7,781 nucleotides of DNA from contig DATJYV010000114.1 in NCBI GenBank assembly GCA_035499415.1, forward strand, positions 1 through 7,781, given 5' to 3'. The notes below the pieces were generated by a model. The model was not told the origin of the DNA, did not search any database, and saw only the letters and a program-made list of their open reading frames with translations. The stretch is from DATJYV01 sp035499415. GTDB lineage: Bacteria; Bacteroidota; Ignavibacteria; UBA10030. Made by a program: the position numbers and the translations under genes. Positions 1 to 6,176 of this stretch are shown piece after piece; positions within the stretch are counted from its first letter, which is position 1, and each line of letters starts with the position of its first letter.

Positions 1-131
1 GGATATATACGCTGACCGTGGCTCTACCGTCAACGACGACGCCTGGCGCCTACCGGTTCGAGTTCGAAGCGGTCGACCGGTCGAGCGCAGTGAGCAACGT
101 ACTGGTCCACACTATCACCATCGTCCCATGA
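1..131 (+). CDS. C-terminal end of an unidentified, probably extracellular beta-rich protein (5' truncated by window edge)
   Basis: An open frame enters from the left edge (first full codon at 3) and stops at TGA 129-131, giving the last 42 residues of a protein. The peptide alternates hydrophobic and polar residues (YTLTV, YRFEFEAVD, HTITIV) with a TPGAYRFEFEA segment. That is the usual look of the last strands of an Ig-like or cadherin-like beta-sandwich in secreted bacterial proteins. The stop overlaps the next start by four bases (ATGA, 128-131), so it probably shares an operon with the Asp-box protein downstream. The family cannot be named from this fragment; the Ig-like fold is inferred from the strand pattern only. 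Coding status is well supported by the open frame and the overlap. Confidence 0.7.
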   Translation, partial: IYTLTVALPSTTTPGAYRFEFEAVDRSSAVSNVLVHTITIVP

Positions 132-1684
132 GTCGACCGGCCCGTTCGCTCGCGCTCCTGTTCCTCATTAGCGCTCCGCTCGCCGCACAATTGGTCAGGA
201 CGTATTCACTTGACACGGTCGTTGTGGGCTCCCTGCCTTCATCGAACGTTATCAACGACCTTGCAGCAGGAACGGACACAATCTGGTTTGCGACGGAAAA
301 AGGGCTCGACCGATTTGACGCGCAGTTTTCACGTTGGGCTCATTACGCAAATACGAACGGCTTTGGCGGCGACGGAATTTCCGCGATCGCGATTCGAGGT
401 TCGACGATTTGGGCCTCGACGGCGTACACCACCGAGCAGGAGGGCCAGTCGATGCCTTCGGGATCGGGCCTTCACTTCTCGCCCGACGGCGGCATCACCT
501 GGACGGCGATTCCACAGCCGCGGGATTCAGGGTTTGTCGACACTCTGACATACGGGATCAATAAGATACCGGCACTCGATATTACGACTCAGGTCAACAA
601 CATTACGTATGACATCGCTCTGACGCAGGGAACGGTCTGGATCGCGAGTTTCGCGGGAATGTTGAGAAGCTCTACCGACAACGGCACATCATGGAATCGC
701 ATTGTCCTTCCCCCGGACTTCGGGGCGGACCGGATTGGTCCCTCGGATACGCTTCAGTTCGACCTCGCCCCGACGAGCGGCTCCTCCGGGCTCACGGGAA
801 ACCTGAACCATCGCGTCTTCTCGGTCTTTGCGGGGGACGATTCGACGGTTTGGGTCGGCACGGCCGGTGGAATAAACCTCTCGACGGACGGCGGAGTATC
901 GTGGCAGAAGTTTGACCACACGAACGAGGCAAGTCCGATTTCAGGTAACTTCGTTGTCGCGATCAATGAGCAGACGTGGGGCGCAACCCGGACGGTCTGG
1001 GCTGCCACGGTCAACGCGGAAAGCGCCGATGAAACGCGCGGGGTGAGCTTTTCGAGCGACCGGGGGACGACGTGGAAGACGACGCTCCTCGGTGAATTCG
1101 CGCACAACTTTGCTTTCATGGATTCTCTCGTCTATGTCGTGACCGACGACGGCATATTCCGCACGTCCGACCGGGGAGCTTCATGGACGAGAAACGGCAC
1201 GATTTACGATCCTGCAAACCTTTTCCGCTTTGCCGCGTCAGCCCTTTACGGCGTCGCGACGACGGGGGATACGGTGTGGGTCGTCGGCCCGGAAGGCGCG
1301 GCGTTTACGATCGACAGCCCATCGAACCCATTCGGATCGAGCTGGAAAATCTTTCGGACATACAGCCCTGCGTCTTCGTCGCCCGGCAAGACGTATTCAT
1401 TCCCCACCCCCTTTTCACCCGTGACGGGCGTTGTCCGGATCCATTATGCCGTCGATGCATTCGCCGCCCCGGCCGCCGTGACGATTCGCATTTTCGATTT
1501 CGGTATGCTGCCGGTAAAGACGTTGATCCGGAATGCCCCACGGAGCTCCTCCGCGGAGTTTGACGAGATTTGGGACGGGAGGGACGACCTGGGACGCGGT
1601 GTCGCCAATGGAGTTTATTTCTATCACATTCAAGTTTCTGGAACGGGGCAGGACGAATGGGGAAAAATCTTCGTACTGCGATGA
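128..1684 (+). CDS. Secreted Asp-box (BNR-like) beta-propeller protein with C-terminal FlgD-like Ig / T9SS-type sorting domain
   Basis: A 518-residue protein. Residues 1-20 form a signal peptide (basic start, hydrophobic core LALLFLISAPLAA, likely cut before Q21). The body carries five Asp-box motifs of the form S/T-x-D-x-G-x-T/S-W, at about 118-125, 182-189, 252-259, 309-316 and 346-353, plus a degenerate one near 393-406. Phrases such as TIWFATEKGLDRF and TVWVGTAGGINLS are typical of sensor-like propeller blades. A linker follows, and then from about 424 a FlgD-like Ig domain with PTPFSP, the hallmark WDGRDDLGRGVANGVYFY and an end GKIFVLR. In the FCB group such C-terminal domains are common on exported proteins and may serve as T9SS sorting signals. 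Asp boxes are structural, so no enzyme activity is implied. The start overlaps the upstream stop (ATGA), and the stop overlaps the next gene. The ligand or role is unknown; surface or secreted location is inferred. Confidence 0.88.
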   Translation: MSRPARSLALLFLISAPLAAQLVRTYSLDTVVVGSLPSSNVINDLAAGTDTIWFATEKGLDRFDAQFSRWAHYANTNGFGGDGISAIAIRGSTIWASTAYTTEQEGQSMPSGSGLHFSPDGGITWTAIPQPRDSGFVDTLTYGINKIPALDITTQVNNITYDIALTQGTVWIASFAGMLRSSTDNGTSWNRIVLPPDFGADRIGPSDTLQFDLAPTSGSSGLTGNLNHRVFSVFAGDDSTVWVGTAGGINLSTDGGVSWQKFDHTNEASPISGNFVVAINEQTWGATRTVWAATVNAESADETRGVSFSSDRGTTWKTTLLGEFAHNFAFMDSLVYVVTDDGIFRTSDRGASWTRNGTIYDPANLFRFAASALYGVATTGDTVWVVGPEGAAFTIDSPSNPFGSSWKIFRTYSPASSSPGKTYSFPTPFSPVTGVVRIHYAVDAFAAPAAVTIRIFDFGMLPVKTLIRNAPRSSSAEFDEIWDGRDDLGRGVANGVYFYHIQVSGTGQDEWGKIFVLR

Positions 1685-2637
1685 CGCGATTGAAGATATC
1701 ACTCCTGTGCGCGCTCGCGTTGTCGTTTTCCGGGCTCCGGGGTCAGACCGCCACCGTCGGGGGAATGCCGGGAGCGCCATTCCGTATGGGCTTTGGCGCG
1801 CGCGCCATGGGAAGCGGAAACGCTTTCTCGACCATGCTCGGGGGCGATGTCGTTGCGTACTACAATCCGGCACTCGTACCGTTTCAGGCGGTTCCGGTGT
1901 TGAGTGCCTCGTACGGTTTCCTTTCCCTCGACCGCCAACTCAACTACCTCAGCTACACTCGAAGCCTCAAACCAACTGCCGGCCTCTCGGTGGGATTGAT
2001 CAACGCAGGCGTGTCGAACATCGATGCGCGCGACGAAGATGGAACGCCGAACGGAACGCTCTCCACGTCGGAGAATGATTTTTACCTTTCGTTCGGAATC
2101 CTCCTGCGTCAGAACCTCTCGATAGGAATAACAACGAAGATTCTGTATTATAAATTGTACCAGGATATCCACAGCACGACCGTCGGCGTCGATTTCGGCC
2201 TGGTCTACAGGATTACTGAGGCGCTGGCGCTCGGAGCCGTCGTGCAGGACATCGGGTCAAAATACAAGTGGGATACGACGAATCTCTACGGAGAATCGGG
2301 GACGGTGACGGAAGATCGGTTTCCCGTCGAGACAAGAATCGCCGTCAGTTACACCCCGCCGTATCTTCAGCTTGCGGCCTCCGCGGAGTATTACTCCCTC
2401 GCTTCTGCGGGGTTCTGGCGACTCGGATGTGAGTCGCCGGTTGTGGAGGGATTTTATCTTCGCGGCGGCATCGACCAGATCTCTTTGTCAGGAGCAGTCG
2501 ATGCAAAACCCTCGATCGGATTCTCGGTCGTGACGGAGGCGTTCGGGGTTGCTCCCCGGTTCGACTACGCGTACATTTTCGAGCCGTATTCGCCGACGGG
2601 GATTCATTTGCTCGGATTGAATTTCGCAATTCCATGA
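1681..2637 (+). CDS. PorV/PorQ-family (UPF0164) outer-membrane beta-barrel protein, first copy
   Basis: A 318-residue protein. The start at 1681 is preferred over an in-frame ATG at 1570: it gives a signal peptide (MTRLKISLLCALALSFSG) and a 4-nt ATGA overlap with the upstream stop, whereas the longer version adds 37 charged residues that lie over the end of the upstream gene. After the signal comes the family signature GFGARAMGSGNAFSTMLGGD followed by VVAYYNPALV, matching the GARAMGMGGA...WNPAGL pattern of PorV/PorQ proteins. The remainder is a series of amphipathic strands with aromatic girdles, as expected of a FadL-like 14-strand barrel. In characterised T9SS systems PorV shuttles cargo and PorQ helps attach it; many relatives have no tested role. 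Its place directly after a FlgD-domain secreted protein suggests it serves that export or attachment, which is inferred. No Shine-Dalgarno sequence is visible. Confidence 0.85.
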   Translation: MTRLKISLLCALALSFSGLRGQTATVGGMPGAPFRMGFGARAMGSGNAFSTMLGGDVVAYYNPALVPFQAVPVLSASYGFLSLDRQLNYLSYTRSLKPTAGLSVGLINAGVSNIDARDEDGTPNGTLSTSENDFYLSFGILLRQNLSIGITTKILYYKLYQDIHSTTVGVDFGLVYRITEALALGAVVQDIGSKYKWDTTNLYGESGTVTEDRFPVETRIAVSYTPPYLQLAASAEYYSLASAGFWRLGCESPVVEGFYLRGGIDQISLSGAVDAKPSIGFSVVTEAFGVAPRFDYAYIFEPYSPTGIHLLGLNFAIP

Positions 2638-3524
2638 AGAAGAAACTCTGGATGGGGCTGCTGCTCATTCCTCAACTGGGAAACGCCCAGGGAACCTCGA
2701 CGAGCGGCGCATATTTGAAGTACCCTTTTCACGCAACGGCGGCCGCGACGGGAGAAGCGTTCGTTGCGGACAGCGCCCAATTTTCGTCATCCTTCCTTAA
2801 TCCGGCAAATGTTTTTTCCGGATCCTCGGTCAACATCATCGTTTCCCACACTCAATGGATTCAGGATGTTCAGACGGATGTCGTCGGAGCATGCCTGCCG
2901 CTCCTGTCCGGCTCTTTCGGATTCACCGTCGTCGACGCAAGCGTTGACGGGATCGAAGTGCGCGATATTCCCGGCCCTCCGGTCGCGACGTTCGATTCAC
3001 GGTCGACGGTTTTCCAGGGGACGTATGCAATGCCGATCACAGAAGGCCTGATCGCGGGCCTGTCGGCCAAGTACATCTACGAAAAAATTTATGTCGACCA
3101 GGCCTCGGGATACGGGGTCGACCTCGGAGCGACCTACACGCTCCCCGTCGAGGGTTTGTCCGTCGGCGCATCGGTCACGGATCTTGGCGCGCTCGCACAA
3201 TTTCGATACGAACGAAACGACCTCCCATCGCGATATGAGCTGGGGGGTACGTATGCGATGGACATCCTGGGGCTCAATTCACGGCTCGCCCTGGGTTACC
3301 GAAGCGCGCTGAAAACGGACGATTCAGGCCTTCTCGTCGGCCTGGAATCGAGCTACGAAAGTTCGTTCATTGTTCGCGCCGGCTACATGACGGGTTTCGA
3401 CACACGGGGGTTCTCCGCCGGACTCGGCATTCGATACCTTTTTGTGACCCTCGATTATGCTTATGTCCCCTTTTCCTCCGGCTTTGGAAACGCGAATATC
3501 ATCTCGCTCGATTTCCGATTATAA
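2634..3524 (+). CDS. PorV/PorQ-family (UPF0164) outer-membrane beta-barrel protein, second copy
   Basis: A 296-residue protein with a clean signal peptide (MKKK, hydrophobic core, probable cut GNA|Q at 18/19). The mature N-terminus has the family pattern in divergent form: AYLKYPFHATAAATGEAFVA then SSSFLNPANVF, corresponding to GARAxGxGxA...NPA in the previous gene. Further family-like segments are SHTQWIQDVQTDVVGACLPL and the C-terminal GFDTRGFSAGLGIRYLFV with LDYAYVPFSSGFGNANIISL, ending in a FRL barrel-type terminus. It overlaps the previous gene by ATGA, so the two barrels are likely translated together. The two are clearly different in sequence, so they are probably old paralogues with separate roles (for example PorV-like and PorQ-like) and not a recent duplication; which is which cannot be settled here. 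It is the last gene before the only intergenic gap, so it may end the transcription unit. Confidence 0.85.
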   Translation: MKKKLWMGLLLIPQLGNAQGTSTSGAYLKYPFHATAAATGEAFVADSAQFSSSFLNPANVFSGSSVNIIVSHTQWIQDVQTDVVGACLPLLSGSFGFTVVDASVDGIEVRDIPGPPVATFDSRSTVFQGTYAMPITEGLIAGLSAKYIYEKIYVDQASGYGVDLGATYTLPVEGLSVGASVTDLGALAQFRYERNDLPSRYELGGTYAMDILGLNSRLALGYRSALKTDDSGLLVGLESSYESSFIVRAGYMTGFDTRGFSAGLGIRYLFVTLDYAYVPFSSGFGNANIISLDFRL

Positions 3525-3586
3525 AGCCCTTCTCCCGCTCGCTCTTTCTTCTTATTCGGAATTTCGGTACGTTTGATCGATCGTTT
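3525..3586. other. 62-bp intergenic gap, the only one in the window
   Basis: The gap between the second barrel gene and the thioredoxin-fold gene is pyrimidine-rich at its start and contains no convincing hairpin-plus-T-run terminator. A TACGTTTG box lies near its right end (see the promoter entry), followed by a GATCGATC palindrome at 3575-3582. No Shine-Dalgarno motif precedes the ATG at 3587. All other same-strand junctions overlap, so this is the likeliest place for a break between transcription units. Confidence 0.6.
3545..3575 (+). promoter_or_regulatory. Possible Bacteroidota-type promoter (TTTC-N19-TACGTTTG)
   Basis: TACGTTTG at 3568-3575 matches the Bacteroidota -7 consensus TAnnTTTG exactly. 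TTTC at 3545-3548 is one mismatch from the -33 TTTG element, with a 19-bp spacer that is within the usual range. The match sits in the only intergenic gap and points toward the thioredoxin-fold gene. The weakness is position: transcription would begin only about 5-7 bases before the ATG at 3587, so the leader would be extremely short. This is a pattern match only. Confidence 0.27.
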
Positions 3587-4123
3587 ATGTCACGCCGGAC
3601 CCTTCTTATTGCCTGCCTTGTTGCCCTGCCGCTTCTCGGCGTCGGAATTTTCCTTTCGACCGGTGATCCCGCCTCCGAACCAGCGACGGAGAACGAACTC
3701 ACCTGGACTTCGTTCGATGCGGGAATAACACAGGCCCACACCGCAAATAAAAAAATCCTCGTCGATATATACACCGATTGGTGCGTTTGGTGCAAACGAA
3801 TGGACAAGGACGTCTATTCAGACCCGGATGTCCGCCGTGAACTCCTTGCCCACTTCGTTCTCGTCAAACTCAATGCGGAGTCCGAGCGCCAACTGACGTT
3901 CCATGCTGAGACGCTCAGCGAGGCGGCGTTCTCCCATGCCGTGGGCGTCACCGGATACCCGACGACCCTCTTCCTCGACGAACAGGCAAAACCCATCACC
4001 CTCCTTCCCGGCTACGTGAAGCCCGCTTCCTTCGTTTCCATCCTCTCCTTCATCGGCGGCGACTTCTACAAGCAGACGACATTCCAGAAATACATCGAAG
4101 CCCATCCCTCCCCGAAGCAATGA
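3587..4123 (+). CDS. Membrane-anchored or exported thioredoxin-fold protein (Thioredoxin_7-like, WCVWCK)
   Basis: A 178-residue protein. Residues 1-24 (MSRRT then a hydrophobic stretch to about 23) form a signal anchor or signal peptide that places the domain outside the cytoplasmic membrane. The thioredoxin fold covers about 38-160: KKILVDIYTDWCVWCK with the redox pair C66/C69, the following RMDKDVYSDPDVRREL, and the cis-proline loop VTGYPTTLFLDE with P125. This CxxC setting with a downstream lysine and methionine is typical of Thioredoxin_7/DsbD-gamma-like or SoxW-like proteins. A thiol-disulfide reductase or related role on envelope proteins is likely; the partner is not visible, and no DsbD-type membrane electron donor is present in the window. 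An LIAC at residues 7-10 resembles a lipobox but lies too close to the N-terminus. Its stop overlaps the next start by ATGA. It has no Shine-Dalgarno sequence. Confidence 0.85.
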   Translation: MSRRTLLIACLVALPLLGVGIFLSTGDPASEPATENELTWTSFDAGITQAHTANKKILVDIYTDWCVWCKRMDKDVYSDPDVRRELLAHFVLVKLNAESERQLTFHAETLSEAAFSHAVGVTGYPTTLFLDEQAKPITLLPGYVKPASFVSILSFIGGDFYKQTTFQKYIEAHPSPKQ

Positions 4124-4983
4124 GGATCTGCGGATTCTCCTTCGTCCGCAATGGCGTCGCGCTCGACTATCCGTTTCTTGAATCCCTCTCATCTCTTTTA
4201 CCTCTCTGCGACGAAATTGTCGTCGCAGTCGGCAAATCGGGCGACGCGACCCTGGCACAAATCCGGCGCTTGAAGAGCCGGAAAATCAGGGTCATTCTAA
4301 CTGCGTGGGACGACTCACTCAGGACGGGGGGCTCGGTCCTCGCACAGCAGACCGATATCGCCCTCGACGCGGCGAAGGGTGACTGGGCGTTTTACCTTCA
4401 GGCCGACGAGGTGATCCATGAACGGGAGGTTCCGGAAATTCGCAAGACTCTGGAATCGCACCTTTCCGACCGCTCCGTGGAAGGTATTCTTTTTCCGTAT
4501 TATCATTTCTACGGGAGCTATGAGTTTGTCGGCGTTTCCCGGCGCTGGTATCGGAACGAAGTCCGGTGCATCAGGCCGGGGATTGGCATTCGCTCCTGGC
4601 GCGATGCGCAGGGTTTTCGTCTGAACGGACGCAAGTTGAGAGTTAAGCCTGTCCGCGCCCATATTTACCACTACGGATGGGTGAGGCCGCCCGAGTTACA
4701 GCAGCGGAAACAAGTGTCGTTTCACAAGCTGTGGCATCCGGACGAATGGCTGGAGCAGAATGTCGGTGACGCGAAGGAATTCGATTATCGCGGAGGCGGG
4801 CGCCTCGAACGCTTTGTGCGGACCCATCCACGAGTCATGCAGAAGCGCGTGCTCGGCCAGACGTGGAGATTCGTCTACGATCCGAAGAAACAAGGGGTCT
4901 CGGTCCGGGAACGGGGGCTGGAGTGGGTGGAATCATGGACCGGATGGAGGATCGGCGAATACCGGAATTACACGCTCATCTGA
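4120..4983 (+). CDS. Glycosyltransferase family 2-like protein
   Basis: A 287-residue soluble protein without a signal peptide or membrane segment, expected to act at the cytoplasmic face. The N-terminal half reads as a GT-A nucleotide-sugar domain: GFSFVRNGVALDYPFLESL, then LCDEIVVAVGKSGDATLAQI, where GT2 enzymes bind the nucleotide, then GDWAFYLQADEVI with Q94-A95-D96-E97 where the family places its metal-binding DxD-like (often DADE) motif. The C-terminal half holds YHYGWVRPPE around 183-192, a segment recurrent in this subgroup, and a basic tail. Length is normal for a compact GT2. The donor and acceptor sugars cannot be read from sequence. It overlaps the thioredoxin-fold gene by 4 nt, an odd pairing that probably reflects operon packing. 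Its 3' end overlaps the converging O-antigen ligase gene by 16 bp. Confidence 0.85.
   Translation: MRICGFSFVRNGVALDYPFLESLSSLLPLCDEIVVAVGKSGDATLAQIRRLKSRKIRVILTAWDDSLRTGGSVLAQQTDIALDAAKGDWAFYLQADEVIHEREVPEIRKTLESHLSDRSVEGILFPYYHFYGSYEFVGVSRRWYRNEVRCIRPGIGIRSWRDAQGFRLNGRKLRVKPVRAHIYHYGWVRPPELQQRKQVSFHKLWHPDEWLEQNVGDAKEFDYRGGGRLERFVRTHPRVMQKRVLGQTWRFVYDPKKQGVSVRERGLEWVESWTGWRIGEYRNYTLI
4968..4983. other. Convergent 3' overlap of two coding regions (16 bp)
   Basis: The plus-strand glycosyltransferase stops at TGA 4981-4983, and the minus-strand ligase stops at TAA 4970-4968, so the last codons of both genes share 16 bp. There is no intergenic space for a terminator. The nearest inverted repeat on the plus-strand exit side, CCGC-GAA-GCGG at 4994-5004, is short and has no T-run. 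Confidence 0.9.
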
Positions 4984-6176
4984 CCGGTCGAATCCGCGAA
5001 GCGGGAAGACGTAAACACAATTCCCGTGACGAACCACCATCCCAGGCAGTTTGCAAAAGTCCCGTAGTAGTCCTGGAAGAAGGCGCCGACAAGAAATCCG
5101 ACGATCCCAAAGACTCCTCCCGCCGCAGCCGCCCGGACACTCGCGTCGCGAGTCCCTCTCCATGCGCGCACGCCCGTTCGAATTGCCATCCACCACATCG
5201 CCAGGAATGACAAAAACCCCGGGATGCCCGAGTTCACCAGCACGTTGAAGTAGTCGCTGTGGGGGTGTCCGGTGACATCGTAGTATCCCTCCACGCGGTA
5301 CTTCTCGAAGTAGTAGTCGAAATTGTCCTCGCCGATACCCGTTATCGGAAATGCCTCCGCAATGCGGATCGATGTTTTCCACAGATTGAGGCGCGTCTCG
5401 TGCTCCGGCAGGTCGACGATCGACTCCAACCTCGACCGAATGGCGGCGCTCGCAAGCATCGTCACGCCAACCAGGATGAACAAGCCGGCCGTGACGGCGA
5501 AGCCTTGTTTTCGGCCGCGCAGGAATCCTGAAGCCGGTATTGCGACGACAAGCGATAACCAGATGCTCCGTGCGAAGCTTGCGACGACAGCGAGAAAGCT
5601 GAGGACCGAGAGAACGCCATACCATTTTCCCGCCTTTGTTCTCACTTCAATGGTGTGACTGACCGCAAGAAAAAAAACGGTCATTGCGAAACCGGCGAAG
5701 GTCAGATAAAATCCGTTGAATCCGACTGCGCGGAAATAGGCGCCAAGGGGAGCGAGCTGCTCGTGGCGGTAATACTCAACGCCCCCGAAGGTCTGCCAGA
5801 TGCCGTAAACCATGGCAATGCCCGACACCGAGAGAAAGACGGCGACGATTCGGCTCAACGTCCGGAGATCCGGAACAATCCAGAACATCATCACCATGAT
5901 GAATAAAGACCACTCGTTATCGGCGACGGCCCAGAGACTGTGGAGTGGGCGGGGCGACACGGCGGATGAAAAAATGTTCCACGCGATATAGATCGAGAGC
6001 GGAATGAAAAAGCGGTGCCACCGAACCTGCCAGTGATTTCGGACCAGGCCTTCGAGCAGCCAGCCAAGCAAGGCGAATGCGATTCCGAATTCAGCGGGAA
6101 CGAACGAAATCGGAATCCCGAAAGCAAAAAGGAAAATTCCTGCCAAGGAAAGTTTCTGATACGGGGAGAGATTCAC
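4968..6176 (-). CDS. O-antigen ligase / polymerase family membrane protein (Wzy_C domain)
   Basis: A 402-residue protein read from GTG at 6176. The open frame runs on to an ATG at 6503, but the extra 109 residues are arginine- and proline-rich and lie over the upstream gene. The GTG gives a short cytoplasmic N-terminus before the first membrane helix, a GTGA overlap with the upstream stop and a GGAG motif 7 nt before it. About 11-12 hydrophobic helices are visible. A large loop at about 244-318 carries the Wzy_C pattern: ETRLNLWKTSIRIAEAFPIT, GIGEDNFDYYFEKY, and the HPHSDYFNVLVNSGIPGF stretch with H304/H306. R203 lies in SFARSIW, a conserved position in this superfamily. Such proteins move an undecaprenyl-linked glycan onto lipid A-core, onto protein, or onto a growing chain; ligase and polymerase cannot be told apart by sequence alone. 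It is the last gene of the minus-strand operon. Confidence 0.87.
   Translation of the reverse strand: MNLSPYQKLSLAGIFLFAFGIPISFVPAEFGIAFALLGWLLEGLVRNHWQVRWHRFFIPLSIYIAWNIFSSAVSPRPLHSLWAVADNEWSLFIMVMMFWIVPDLRTLSRIVAVFLSVSGIAMVYGIWQTFGGVEYYRHEQLAPLGAYFRAVGFNGFYLTFAGFAMTVFFLAVSHTIEVRTKAGKWYGVLSVLSFLAVVASFARSIWLSLVVAIPASGFLRGRKQGFAVTAGLFILVGVTMLASAAIRSRLESIVDLPEHETRLNLWKTSIRIAEAFPITGIGEDNFDYYFEKYRVEGYYDVTGHPHSDYFNVLVNSGIPGFLSFLAMWWMAIRTGVRAWRGTRDASVRAAAAGGVFGIVGFLVGAFFQDYYGTFANCLGWWFVTGIVFTSSRFADSTGQMSV

Noticed and set aside
754..1119. 121-codon antisense open frame over the Asp-box gene
   Set aside because: It lies opposite clear Asp-box repeats and has no independent support.
1570..1680. Longer N-terminus for the first PorV/PorQ-type protein starting at ATG 1570
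   Set aside because: It adds 37 charged, non-signal residues over the end of the upstream gene; the ATG at 1681 gives a signal peptide and the ATGA overlap seen at the other junctions.
1699..2172. 157-codon antisense open frame over the first barrel gene
   Set aside because: No start signal, no motif, and composition typical of an antisense shadow; the plus-strand frame has a signal peptide and family signature.
3605..3616. Possible lipobox (LIAC, residues 7-10) in the thioredoxin-fold protein
   Set aside because: The cysteine is too near the N-terminus for a normal lipoprotein signal, and the hydrophobic core continues well past it.
4993..5005. Small inverted repeat CCGC-GAA-GCGG just after the plus-strand glycosyltransferase stop
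   Set aside because: The stem is only 4-5 bp and no T-run follows on the plus strand; it also lies inside the ligase coding sequence, so it is not called a terminator.
4933..5625. 230-codon open frame on the minus strand in another frame of the ligase gene
   Set aside because: Its product is arginine- and cysteine-rich with no recognisable motif and fully overlaps the well-supported ligase; it is a shadow of GC-rich coding sequence.
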